The notes under the pieces: model-generated | What the model saw: the letters and a program-made list of their open reading frames with translations, nothing else | Databases searched by the model: none | What the model was told of the DNA's origin: nothing | Made by a program: the position numbers and the translations under genes | In this document: one piece after another, positions 32,613-43,566 of the stretch | How positions within the stretch are numbered: the first letter of the stretch is position 1 | Layout of the letters: each line of letters starts with the position of its first letter | Source of the DNA: Paraconiothyrium sp. Pb-2020 | Taxonomy: Eukaryota; Ascomycota; Dothideomycetes; Pleosporales; Didymosphaeriaceae | Reading direction: 5' to 3' | DNA: 64,000 bases | NCBI GenBank assembly: GCA_022419385.1 | Contig: JAJUBI010000004.1 | Coordinates: 434,001 to 498,000 of the forward strand

Positions 32613-33741
32613 TCACTTTTTCGAGAGAGCTTCCTCCCTCCGCTCTTCGATCAAGGCACGAATCATCTTGCGTGCACCTTCATAGTCAATATCCTGGTCC
32701 GCCATACCTAAATGATGCCCAATTAGCCCAGTCCTACAAGCCATTGATGTACTTCGAGGGTGCCTTGGCAATCATCTTCCAAAATACACCACGTCGTATC
32801 TGGATCTAACGTACTCATGGTAATCTTCTGGTTTGCATCCGCCTTGAGCAGTCGCTTAAGCAACAGGTGTTTCATAATAACGATGGCGAAGATTCCGCAG
32901 TTCCACCCGTCAGGTTGCTGTGGCGAGTCGTGCATATCCACATATCGTAGGGTTCTTGGCACAGGAAGAGCTGCTTCGATTCCCGCGAGCAGCTGCTTGG
33001 CATCCTTTTTGTTAACGCCATCGAGGCTGTCGTAGTGAAAAGCGACATTATCGATCAAGGAGATGACAAGCAAGGACCAGTGTGTTCCTGCTGAGAGGTC
33101 GGAGGGACGATATGAGTCAAGGTCGTGGTCGGTCTTTTCATCGCTATTTACGGGGATGAAGATGTGTGTCGTTCGATTTTCAGCCAAGTCTGGCATTTGG
33201 CCCAGTACATCTCTGCATACGGACGTATCGTTGTGCTTCAAGAAAGTGGCCATACTTGGGGCGAAGAGTTGGATTTTGGCCTTTGGAAACTTGTGCAATT
33301 CTTCATTTTCGAGATACCTGTGTCGGTATGTTAGAATAATGATCCGTAGCCGGTGAGAACAGACATGGCGTACTGCATCCAGAAGTTGATCGTCTATCTC
33401 TGTCAGTGGCGACACGTGCTAGTAGATGATACAGTGCTTACGTTATCTTCCAGCCATCCCTGCGGATCGGCCAACGTATTCATGTCGTTGCGCGTTACTG
33501 GAGGCGTCAATTACCCCAAGTTTCGAAGAAGGTTCGGTGCGTGCGAAGTTGCTTACTTTGCGAATCATGATCTTAACCTGGTCAGCTTTCACATGACAGC
33601 CTTGGGGATGCACTCACACATGAAATAGTGTGTAGTGTCGCCTCGCCAGTTCTTGAATCCTCTGCCAGGATTAGGACTGTGACTCCTTCTGCCTGGGCTT
33701 ATAGCCCTTTTCGCGCTTTCCACCATGTTGGAGAGGTGCAT
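32613..33741 (-). CDS. Ulp1-family (C48) protease, NEDP1/SENP8-like
   Basis: This cysteine protease probably removes NEDD8 (or SUMO) from target proteins. Exons are 33741-33618, 33571-33557, 33497-33442, 33397-32815 and 32707-32613 (290 residues; every join keeps phase). Conserved blocks include WRGDTTHYFM/YHDSQ/ITRNDMNTLADPQGWLEDN, the usual substrate-binding entry of the fold, and YLENEELHKFPKAKIQL. The catalytic His lies in GTHWSLLVISL, the Asp in HYDSLDG, and the Gln and Cys in QQPDGWNCGIFAI. The C-terminal exon reads MADQDIDYEGARKMIRALIE. The second exon is only 15 bases. The single catalytic domain and small size favour NEDP1 over Ulp1/Ulp2, but the substrate is not fixed by sequence. 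The start could also be 33726. Confidence 0.87.
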
Positions 33742-34651
33742 AACGTCGCGGGCTTGCGTCTGCGTACGTCTACCTTGCAACGGTCCACAGCGCAATAAAG
33801 AGCAATGTAGACAAAGCAGGGGAATGCAAACGGTTGGCGATTGAAGGAGGAAAGGCAACAGGCTCTGTAGTGTACCGGTGGCACAGCGAATGAGGTAGGG
33901 TTCTTTGTTTGGATGGACACCAAAATTCCAGCAAGAGTGACGACGGCGACTGCGGGACACGACATCAGCCGCGGGGCAACGGACGCGACTGCCCTGCAGG
34001 ATTCCGGCAGGTGCAGGGGTGGCTCTGTTTCGTCATTGCCCAATTAGCGCCATGTTGCCGACCCTGGCCTCGATTTGCGCTTTGTGGACACTCTGCGCGT
34101 CTTTGCTTCACCATCAGTCACCAATACAGCATGGAAAGGTTTCGAGAGAACGAAAAATAACGTAGCATGAGCCGAGCCTCTATCCTTCAACAAAAAAGAA
34201 ATCCGACAAGGGCGGGCCCAGCCCAGGAGCATTAGTGCAGTAGTTGCGCAGACCTCGAAGAGAATACGCCGTATCAGCGTACGAGATCTGACAAAAGAAA
34301 GGTGTTGCGGAGAGTGGAGTAGTACAGAACGTATGCAAGACAGTAAAATGCACAACAAAATCTCCAATGCACACACCAATCCACCCGAGAAATGGCAAGT
34401 ATGTTGACAATGTGTCGGGTATCAACCAAGAAAGTGTGAGTAGATATGTCGGAAAGTGAGAAAAGGGGTATGGGGTATCTCCTCCACAGCCACCATCATC
34501 CTACCACGTCCGTCCGCGTCCACCTTCATGTGCTCCTGCTGAGCTCCTGCAGTCACGCCGACGAAGGCGGCAAATCAAAACTCGCCTGTTCCGGACTCGG
34601 ATCGCTGCAACTCCACGCCTCCATCTTCATGATGATATCCAGATTTTCTAG
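33742..34651. other. Protease promoter and LYAR-gene 3' flank
   Basis: Both flanking genes are on the minus strand. Frames here are short with no recognisable features. I see no RNA gene or repeat. Confidence 0.45.
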
Positions 34652-36540
34652 TCATGCGGCCTCTGCATCCGGCGGTGCAAAGAAAAGTACAATCTCGCCA
34701 CGGTCATTCCGCTTGAGACGCAAACTCTTCCACAGTTCTTTCTCCTCATCGACCTTCGATACGTGGTGATCGTAGTCGTGACGCTCGCGATGATAACGTT
34801 TCAGCGTTTTGTTGACGCTCATGCCGCGCTCAGACTCAGGCCCCTTGCTAACGAACGACATGAAGAGCTCGGCGCGCGCCTCGTGCTCCGTCTTGACTGG
34901 TACAACATCTCCATTAGGACGGACAATCAGCTGCCTGTCATTGTCCACGTCAGAGGATTGCGATTCGGAGCGGCGGTATTCGATCGCTTTGACAGTCTTG
35001 CGTGGGCGAGGTGGCGAGCCTGAGGAGTCTGTCTCACGGCGACGGCGTCGCTCGCCCTCGCGATGCTTGTGGCTGGAGCGTTCGGAGTCGTCACGGCGCT
35101 TCATCTTGGGTCGGATCTTGACGAGGGCGGTGCTGGCTTTGATTTCCTTGCGGTCTTTGCGCTCGCGTTCACGGCCACGCTCGCGCTCCTTTCGCTCTTC
35201 CTTCTCACGGGCGCGCTCTTCCTTGATTTCAGCTTTGCGATCCTTCTTTTGTTGAACTTCAAAGTCTTTCTGTGCGCGGAGGAATGCTTTCGAGGCCCCT
35301 TGCTTCGCCCGCTTCATGGGGCTTAGAGGCGAGTTCTCCACCCAATCACCAGAGTGATCAGGAGTGGGGGGAAACTGTGAAGAGTGAAGCAGACGGTTAA
35401 GGCCACCAGTCAAGCCGGAGTGGAGGATCGGTGGTGCTTCTGCTATCATGGTGTCCCTCTCTTCTTGCGCGCGGACTAGCGACATGTCAAGCCCGGCAGG
35501 CGAGTTGCGCTTGCGCTTGCGTTCAGACTTGCTTATCGTCGTGTCGAGATTCTTTTCGCGCGACTTTGTTCGGCTATGCTTGGATTTGGGTGCGGGTGTG
35601 GTGTAGCTGTACTGCGGGTCTTGCTCACGCATGTTGTATGAAGAGTCAAAGCGTTCGTTGCTAGGTCGCACAGGCTCGTCGCCATAGACGAAGTTATTCC
35701 CGGCGAACTCGTCGTCTTCTGGAACCTGGAACTTCATGACATCCGTCACTGTTATCTTGGGTTCCTTCTCTTGGTAGGCGGGCGGCATGCTATCCTCGAT
35801 CATGCGCGACTCGCCAGCCGGGCGTGTTCTTGCTCGCGCAGGGGTCTCGGATGTGTCCAAGAAGTCAAAGACATTGACCCCCTCGATGGCAGCTTGCTCG
35901 TTATAACCTAGAGAGTGCGCAGCGGGTGGTGGGGTGGGTGCGCGTGGTGGGGCATCGACGATTGCCACGGCACCGTTGTCTGCATCAGCTACATCTTCTA
36001 CGTAGGCGTTGCGCGGGACGAGGGCTTGCGAGGTCTGCTGGACGCTGTCCTTCTTCTGGTGCTGGGACTGCTTCTTGTTCTGCTTGGGGTCGCGGTAGAG
36101 CTTGCCCTGGTACTTTTGGTCTTCGGTGATACACGCCTGCAAGCCATTGGTTAGCCATGCTCAAGGCGCAACGAATAAAAGTTTTCTGCGCGCGCGCACA
36201 AACATGGCAAGCTTCCACGAGGGTTGCCGGCGAGGATTGATGGAACGCGTCACCGGTGAGGGGATAGGGGGAGGGTGAGAAGGTGGCAGACGTACGGTGT
36301 GGGCTCTGTAGCTGGTCCCTTCAAAGTGCACCATGCAGTCCAGGCAGGTGTAGGAGGCGCCGTAGCATTGATTGCGATGGGGATCGAGTTTCTTCTTGGT
36401 GAGAACATCCCCACAGCCCTATGCGCATGCAGTCGGCGGTCAGCGGGAGTCATGCAGCAGGCCAGGGGCGGAGGGGCGCCCATTGGCGGCATGGTGCGAG
36501 GGGTGTAAACAGAACATACCTCGCAGGAGAAGGACACCAT
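34652..36540 (-). CDS. LYAR-type C2HC zinc-finger nucleolar protein
   Basis: Proteins of this family act in the nucleolus in ribosome biogenesis and growth. Exons are 36540-36520 (only 7 codons, MVSFSCE), 36418-36296 and 36136-34652 (542 residues). The joins rebuild the LYAR-type zinc finger: MVSFSCE/GCGDVLTKKKLDPHRNQC, YGASYTCLDCMVHFEGTSYRAHT and ACITEDQKYQGKLYRDP. The remainder is long, disordered and very basic, with KERERGRERERKDRKE and many KR and RR runs. It ends in a folded-looking tail that includes DEEKELWKSLRLKRNDRGEI and VLFFAPPDAEAA. The charged extension is much longer than yeast YCR087C-A. The zinc-finger assignment is secure; the cellular role is by family. Confidence 0.9.
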
Positions 36541-37608
36541 GGTGGGATTTGGAAGAGCGGTGTACCGCTGGCGGGCCGTCGTTGGTAGATGAAGAAGAGT
36601 CGGTGAGCTAGAGCAGCGCGGGCATGATGGGCAATGGATCGAGTGCGGCGGGGGTTCTTGTTTCAGCGCAGCTGGTGTTGGCTCACATCAAACGCGAAGG
36701 CGCGGGAGTATTTTGCTGCCCTTAGCGCAAGCGTCGGACGTAGTGGGCCCCCTGCAGCACACTGCCGCCCAAATGCAATGCATGCTTGACGCTGCCAAAT
36801 ATAATCACGCGACGAACCAGCGCAAGCCACACGACTGCGCGCGCACGTCACGTACAACGCTGGTGGTGTGGCCGATCCTCATCACGCTGGTCGACTGCCC
36901 GCGATAGTGCGCCGCTGCCGTGCCAATTTCACGAATGACGCGGCGTCGTGATGCGCCCATCTGGCAGAATGCCCCGTGTCGCACGTAGAGAGCTGTATTG
37001 TGCCCTTTTCTTGCTATGACCAGGTACCCGTCCTGCGGCGCCGCCTCCGTCGTGAGCGCGCTTGGCAAGGCGTTCCACGTCGAGTCTCTATTTGCCGCGT
37101 CGAGTCCGGCACTATCTACGCGCCTCTTTCCACCAAAGCGCCTCGCGACATGCTCCTGTGAAACCCCCGGCTGACGTGACCTGCGTGCGGGAGCGTCGGA
37201 GGCCCAACTCCCTGGGCCGCTCACTCACCCCACTGGATCCTATCCAGCGGTGCTTAGCCGTATTGGTCGGCTTCAATGGGGCAATTGAACACCAGTTCGT
37301 GAGACATGACCCTCTGTTTGTAGTGCTAGCGTCCGTAGCGACTTGTCATGGTGACCTTGCGCCCCAATCTTCCCATCTTTGACTATCGCTGACCGAACGG
37401 AGACTCGCTCATGCTTGCTTGCGGTCCTGGGGTACCTTGTCTCGACCTGCGCCTCCTTCACCTTCGCCCATGTCGGTCCCAATAGCGCTATCCGGGATAC
37501 GGTCATAGGACAGGTGTCTCTACGTCGCCCACATGTGTACCATGTATCTTGGAGCTTGCTGTCACCCGGCCCGCCATACGTCTCTATATTCTCATCTGAG
37601 TGTACTGC
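36541..37608. other. LYAR-gene promoter and flank of the Erv2-like gene
   Basis: No gene is supported. A 139-residue minus-strand frame (37224-36805) has random composition. Control signals for the LYAR-type gene should lie near 36541-37000. Confidence 0.45.
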
Positions 37609-38264
37609 TCATGCCGGCACCGCGTCTTTCTCCTTTTTCTCGTCATCACCGCATCCGCAGTCGTACGCGTCTCCGATGTTCTCGCAGTTGAACTCGGGCT
37701 TCTTGAGCCGCTTGTTGACAATGTTGTGTACCATGCAACCCCACATGGCAGCCGCCGACCTCGACGAGACCTGGGGAGGGTATTTGGCTAATACCTTTCC
37801 GAAGTGCTCGGCGCACTCTCCGCTGCATGTTCAGTTAGCTCATTGTATCCTGCATTCAGCTGCGGCTACGCCGTAGGGATACGACTGAGTGGCGTACCAG
37901 GGGTATAGGCGCTGGAACAGGTGTACGTATGATCGCAAGGCTTCTTTTTCTTCTTCGGACGGCTTCTCGGGGAAGCGTGCGAACGTCGTGTGGAGCACTT
38001 TCCATGCTGCGCGACCTAGCTCGGCCTGGAACCTTGGTCAGTTGTGTGATCTGGTCATGCAAAGAGAAACATGTTTGCCAGTCGTACTTCGCCGTTGCGT
38101 TGCCCAGTTTTGGAGCTATTGCATGTCCTGTGAGCACTGCGCTGCTTGAAACTCCTTCATGTTTGTTTGACTTTGCTTGTTGTATCCGCGAAGGTTTGTC
38201 CGTCTACGGAGCGGTGGCCTCCCAGGATGAGGAATGTGAAGAGTGCCACGCCGAACAAGGCCAT
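37609..38264 (-). CDS. Erv2-like FAD-linked sulfhydryl oxidase
   Basis: It oxidises thiols to disulfides with FAD, probably in the secretory pathway. Proposed exons are 38264-38208, 38170-38088, 38032-37898 and 37822-37609 (about 162 residues). The last two carry the Erv/ALR fold: AELGRAAWKVLHTTFARFP, the redox CxxC in LYPCGECAEHF (created exactly at a splice join), the FAD-binding MWGCMVHNIVNKRLKKP and the structural Cys motif CENIGDAYDCGC. The N-terminus reads as a membrane anchor, MALFGVALFTFLILGGH, followed by the linker SNKHEGVSSSAVLTGHAIAP. The first intron as proposed is only 37 bases, so the N-terminal join is tentative. The hydrophobic N-terminus and C-terminal CGC favour ER Erv2 over mitochondrial Erv1. 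Confidence 0.85.
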
Positions 38265-38824
38265 AGCACGAAGCGGCTCCGTATGGCGGGCGGCGCCATG
38301 GTTAGCTGTAGAGAAATAGGATCAAGACGGTAGGATTCGATGATGAAGTCGCGGTCGAACGTCGCATGTATATCGTAGAGAGTCGGTGGTCTGAGTAACT
38401 GGCGACTTTGATGGAGTTTCGGATTATCCCAACGTGCCAAGCCCTATTGAGAGCTCCCAAATGCCCGAAGAGCATCGAGGTCCGCTCGCTTGCTCTTGCC
38501 CAACACCGATATCCACGCGGTTGGCGCATCGGACACATCCTCTTAGACGTGGAAGGACAACCTCGCTTTTCGTACAGACATACATGGAACACGACTTGTG
38601 GGAGCAACTGTCATCGCGACAGGCTGACGACAGCAGCCATAGAGTGCTAGTTGCTCCACGCGCCGCGTCGCGCAGGATGATACCGAGCCGGTCCGCTCGC
38701 ACCGATATCGCAGCGCGCCACTCATGAGCCTCAAATACTAAGCTACGAAATTCTAGCTTCGGTGTGGGACTGACTCCATACCCAATTCCAACGTTCTGTT
38801 CAGTCTTACCCATATACTACCGCT
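38265..38824. other. Divergent promoter of the Erv2-like and aminotransferase genes
   Basis: Several frames of 80-130 residues overlap on both strands without family features. I call no gene. Confidence 0.5.
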
Positions 38825-40305
38825 ATGTCTGACTACCCTCCACCTCCCGTAAACACCATTGGTATGTCTGCAGTCTTGCAAATCCTTCAAATGGGTTGAC
38901 GTCTGCGTCATAGCACGCGACTAACTACTTTGTAGATTGGAGCAATGTAGGCTTCAAGATCCGGGAAGGTAAGACATGATTCGTGAGAACTTCTTCGTGT
39001 TTTCAGCCCATTGTCTTGCCGTTATGTCCCTTTCTATTGTCCTTTCGTCAACAGACTTGGGGTTAAAGTACCAGAAAGAGACGGATTGTGGCTGGGCATG
39101 ATGTGACCATATTGTTGCCATTGTTCCGTTTTCATGAATTGCTCCTTTATCTCGCGGTCTCTTACAAGTATCCCATGCTTCGATATAGCAGCTAAGTGTC
39201 CCCAGTCGCCGGCCACGTCGAATCCCACTTCTCCGTCAAAACCGGCCAATGGACTACCCCCCGCCTTCGTCGAGGACCCCTTCCTCCGCATCCACGGCAT
39301 GGCCCCCGCCCTGAACTACGGCCAGCAATGCTACGAAGGACTCAAAGCATTCCGCGGCCCGGATGGCAACATCAGTATCTTCCGGCCTCAGAAGAACGCC
39401 GAGCGAATGCAACACTCCCCCTCCTTCGTATCAATGCCTGAGGTTCCTACGGAGCACTTTCTCGAATGCTGCAAGCTCGCCGTAGGCATGAACGCCGCGT
39501 ACGTACCCCCCCACGAGACCGGCGCCGCTATGTACGTTCGCCCGTTGCTGTTCGGCAGTTCCGCACAACTAGGCCTGAATCCCCCGGAGGAATACACCTT
39601 CGTCGTCTTCGTAATTCCCACCGGTGTCTACCACGGTACCCACCCCGTCGACGCGCTGATCCTCGAGCAATTCGACCGCGCAGCGCCCGAGGGCACTGGC
39701 TCCGCGAAGATCGGAGGCAACTATGCGCCTGTGTTGCGGTGGAGCGAGAAGGCACATAAGGCCGGGTACGGCATCACCCTGCATCTTGACAGCAAGACGC
39801 GCACTGTCATCGATGAGTTTTCGACGAGTGCGTTCATTGGCGTGAAGAAGAATGGAGACAAGTATAAGCTTGTTGCTTCGAATAGTAAAAGTGTTATCAA
39901 GAGTGTGACAGGGGATTCGATTTTGAGGATTGCGGAAAGCTTTGGATGGGAGACTGAGTCGCGCGAGGTACACTTATTTCATTCTCCCTTAGACCTGGAA
40001 CTGACACTTCGTAGATCCCCTACGAGGAACTCAACACCTTCGACGAGGTCCTCGCCGCAGGTACTGCAGCGGCTCTTGTTCCCATTAGGTCCATCACCCT
40101 GGAGTCGAAGGGCGAGAAGATCTCGTACAAGGACGCCGCTGAGGAACCAGGCCCCGCATGCGTTAAGCTCCTCTCTACTTTGAAGGGCATCCAGCTCAGC
40201 AAGATTGAGGACAGGCAAGGCTGGCGACTCAAGGTCGAGAGGCCGCAGCAATGGGGCAAGAACGGTGTAAATGGCACAGAGGAGACCGTCGACCAATTGC
40301 CATGA
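38825..40305 (+). CDS. Branched-chain amino-acid aminotransferase with one-base frameshift
   Basis: This PLP enzyme moves the amino group between Leu/Ile/Val and 2-oxoglutarate. Exons are 38825-38861, 38936-38968, 39206-39967 and 40015-40305. They give MSDYPPPPVNTI/DWSNVGFKIRE/VAGHVESHFSVKTGQWTTP, then FVEDPFLRIHGMAPALNYGQ and the PLP-lysine region GTGSAKIGGNYAPVLRW. The end reads IPYEELNTFDEVLAAGTAAA and KIEDRQGWRLKVERPQQWG. Within exon 3 the conserved reading changes frame at the six-C run 39257-39262. Removing one C restores one continuous protein of 373 residues, and the rest of the phase arithmetic then fits. It is either a sequencing or assembly error or a real inactivating mutation; flanking sequence is not otherwise decayed. 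It converges on CYP51, 358 bases away. Confidence 0.9.
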
Positions 40306-40663
40306 ACAGATGATGGCCGAGTCTAAAAAGTTATTGGCATGAGTTATGGTGTACTTTTGATTACACAGAGTTTGCTCAAATTCAAGAAGTACAGGAATCT
40401 CTGCATCGGATGGATAGTTATCTGCTCTAGATGAAATCATTCACCACTGCACTTCACTTGCATAACGCTGATTTCTTGACGCCCTTTTTACAATGGCTTC
40501 GTCTGGGGAGTCGCTGAATTTGCACTAGACATTCATTACTACGTATTTCAATATTATATTTACAATATTCTATAGCATCGGACGGACCTCAAATCCATCT
40601 AGATGAATCCAGAAACGAATCTTTTGGTTCTTTCATATACAACCCCTTTCGATGTTACAACCA
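40306..40663. other. AT-rich convergent 3' region
   Basis: It holds the 3' ends of the aminotransferase and CYP51 genes. Short AT-rich runs such as TATTTCAATATTATATTTAC are typical of fungal 3' flanks. No gene is seen. Confidence 0.55.
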
Positions 40664-42334
40664 TTACAACTCAGCGCCCCGCCTCTCCCACTCGACAACG
40701 GCAGGTGACAACGGCTTCGTGAACAACGATGTGTAGTCCGTGCCGACGATATCCTTGCTACCGCCAACATTCCTGATCTTGAATTCGCGTACTATGGCGG
40801 CCAAGATGGTCTGCAACTGCACGTACGCAAATTGTTCACCCACGCACCTATGTCTGCCTGCGCCGAAGGGGAGATAAGGCGATTTACCGCCCTTGGAGAT
40901 CATACCGAACCCGTAGTCGATCTTCTCGTCATCGTCTTCGAAATTCAGTGCATCCCAGCGGTGCGGATCCCAGACAGAGGGGTTGGGGAAATGCGAGTCC
41001 ATCTGGGCGGAGACACCAGGAGAGGACATGAGAGTGTGGGAGGTGGGGATGACGTAATTAGTGCCTTCGACGACGAGAGGCTGCTTTACTTTGCGCATGA
41101 TGGAGTGGATTGGAGAGTGTAAGCGAAGAGTTTCCTTGACGACCTGGGCGTGGAGAGCGAGTTTGGGAAGATCTTCATTGGTGAAAGCGGGGAGGTCTTC
41201 GCCCAAAATGCGCTTCTGCTCTTCAAGGAGCTCTTCTACGATCTCAGGCTTGGTGGCCAGGCGCAACATCATCCAAGAGATAGTCGAGGCAGAGGAGTGC
41301 TGACCCGCCATGAGGAGTGCGATCATAATGCCAGCGATTTCGTGATCGGGAACAGGAGTGCCATCCTTATATTGGCATTCCATAAGATGCCAGACCATAT
41401 CGTGGCTGTTTCCACGCTTAACTTCGCCGGCGCGCCTCTTGCGAACGATTTCGGAGTATACGTTTACCATGGCGTTGTGGGCGGCGTCGCGCTTCCGGTT
41501 ATGCGGGAGCGGGAACCATGACAGCTGGAAGTTTAGCGGGGAGAAACCAAGATCGAGATCGTGGAAGAGAGCGGCGAATCGGGAGTCGAACATGTTGCGG
41601 ACTTCTTCTCCTTGGAGTGAACGCGAAGCGGTATAGATGGTGAGCTCTGCCATGACTTTGGGAACGTCAAAAGTGCCCTTCTGACCCTTGAAGGCCTTGT
41701 GACGCTTGACGAAGTCTTCTACTTCGTGGGTGATGAGCTCAACGTAGGAGCGCAGCGCCTCAGACGTGAGACCGAACTTGACGAACTGCCGAATGCTGTC
41801 AGTGCATGTGACTGCCTTCCTAAAGGTGCTTGCCCACCTTCTTCTGCTCCATAAGCTTCGAGTTCGGGCAGTCGTAAACGACATCCTTGCCGAATACTGG
41901 CCCAGTCAAGGGGTTGTAGATCTCTTCTGCGTTGACGTCCTTGGCCTTGCCGTTCAAGATGAAATTGTTGCCCTTGGTATCCAAACACACAGTCATCTTC
42001 CTGCCGAGCAGGACAAATGTGAAAACGTCGCCATGCTACATGACGGTTAGCATACCAAGTGTTGCCACGACTGTGAGTACCCCCGCACCTTTTGCTTATT
42101 CGCGAAGAAGAACTTGTATGGGTCCATGCCGTAAGTGACGGTGCTACCGATCCACGGGAACCAGTGGAAGACCATGGGCGGTTCGTTGGGGTTCTTCAGG
42201 AGCACCTGGCTCAGGACGTTCAAAACAACGGCGAGCACGATAAAGGAGACGAAGCCGGCGACGGCGAGGATAGGCGTGGGCGCATTCGAGGTGAAGCTAC
42301 CCAATGGGCCCGCGACGTGTTCGAGAACTCCCAT
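40664..42334 (-). CDS. CYP51: Sterol 14-alpha-demethylase (CYP51/Erg11)
   Basis: This ER-anchored cytochrome P450 removes the 14-alpha methyl group of eburicol/lanosterol in ergosterol synthesis and is the azole target. Exons are 42334-42089, 42035-41838 and 41785-40664 (521 residues; phases agree). After the luminal N-terminus and membrane anchor (LAVAGFVSFIVLAVVLNVL) come FHWFPWIGSTVTYGMDPYKF, the substrate-recognition segment GPVFGKDVVYDCPNSKLMEQ, the I-helix AGIMIALLMAGQHSSASTIS, the ExxR motif in VVKETLRLHSPIHS and the haem loop LPFGAGRHRCVGE. Tyr136, the residue most often altered in azole-resistant fungi, is unchanged here. The sequence is closer to the constitutive CYP51B type as I recall it. 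The promoter has SRE-like and CCAAT elements. Confidence 0.96.
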
Positions 42335-42562
42335 GACGGCGAGAATGGCAGCGCAGGAGGCCTTGGTGCGTGAGAAGGGGCGAAGGCTGCGATCTTGTAG
42401 TCGTCAAATTTCCCTGGGGACGAACTGCGCTCGGGCCACCAGGCCCCTGTCGGTGTGTCGTACCTGCCGTGTGGGCCAACGCGGAAGGCGATTTGCGAGT
42501 GCCGAGTGGGCGGTGGCATTCTTGGCGGCCTACCGGGCGTTCGACATCCGTGGAGGCCATTC

Positions 42563-42572
42563 ATCACACCAC
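42563..42572 (+). promoter_or_regulatory. SRE-like decamer upstream of CYP51
   Basis: ATCACACCAC differs by one base from the sterol regulatory element ATCACCCCAC. It lies about 230 bases upstream of the CYP51 start. Fungal SrbA controls cyp51A through such sites in Aspergillus. Function here is inferred. Confidence 0.45.
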
Positions 42573-42633
42573 GATGTGGCCATGCTCCGCCTCGACGCCC
42601 ACGAATATCGTACGCACAATTCCGGGTCACGCG

Positions 42634-42638
42634 ATTGG
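42634..42638 (-). promoter_or_regulatory. CCAAT box upstream of CYP51
   Basis: On the minus strand the sequence reads CCAATCGC, about 300 bases before the CYP51 start and about 65 bases from the SRE-like site. The CCAAT-binding complex is known to act with SrbA on Aspergillus cyp51A. Confidence 0.4.
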
Positions 42639-43566
42639 TGGCACCAGCATGGTCGACAGTACATCTTGCCCAATCTCGCTAACCCTTACGGAATTCCGCT
42701 GCAAGTTCCATCAGTCTTTGTCCTTAGTTCACCGCCTAACGGTCCTCATTGAAGCATACGGGAACTATCGTGAACGGATTAAGCGTAGAGAGCCCCTCAG
42801 CCCGGTTCTGCTGCGTATCAAGCATCTGTCAGCCGAAGTGCATTGGAGACAATCGCAACGTCAGCTCTAAATCCGAGTCCATCAGGTTCAACATGCAACT
42901 TCTTTTTCCATCTCGGTTGCCTAAAACTCGCCATAGCGTCTGGGATACCTTTCACTCTCTGTACGAGTGACGTCTGCAACGAGGAAAAAACGGCCACCTG
43001 GCCTGCTTGCCCGGTATGATTACCATTCCGCGCAGACCCTGACCAGACGTTTGCATCTTCAGTAATTTTATTGGTCGGTCTGGAAGTCATCTCAGAGCGA
43101 CCGTGCGGGGAAGAGTCTGCGCTTTCTTTGCAATTTGTGAGGTCGAGTCGTGGGCCCAGCCACCGGTGAGGGCAGTGGGAAGCTCGAGAAGCAAAGCTTA
43201 CAAGGTAAAGGCATGCAACAAAGGCACATCTGCGTTCCAAAGCGCACAGCTGTATTGTTGACCATGGGAAAACGATTCGTAATCGGCTAGAACGCCGAAC
43301 ACCGATAGAAGAATCAATATCTTGTCCGGTCACGATAAATGGCCCTATCACTCGTATCTGAGTGATGGGTTGCAGGTGATCCCTCTAGCCGTCCTACCGT
43401 ACAAACGCGCCCTCCCGCACCTCCCGCACCTCTACGCAGCTGACACTGGGTGTTTGCCTGGCCCCCTGCTCTGGCATGAATATCTCGAGCCACCCACCCT
43501 CAATCCCTTCTGCTTCAGTTCTAACTTTGTGTCGATCAACAGCAACAGCAACACCTTGAAGCAGTC

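Larger units (their letters stand above)
42335..43566. other. Divergent promoter of CYP51 and the secreted-protein gene
   Basis: No gene is supported in 1.2 kb. Overlapping frames of 130-200 residues on both strands lack family features. Two candidate regulatory sites for CYP51 are listed separately. I saw no tandem promoter duplication of the kind linked to azole resistance. Confidence 0.55.

Noticed and set aside
38825..40305. Aminotransferase as part of a host-selective toxin cluster (ToxF-like)
   Set aside because: ToxF is a branched-chain aminotransferase, but this gene sits among housekeeping genes with no peptide synthetase. An ordinary metabolic enzyme is the simpler reading.
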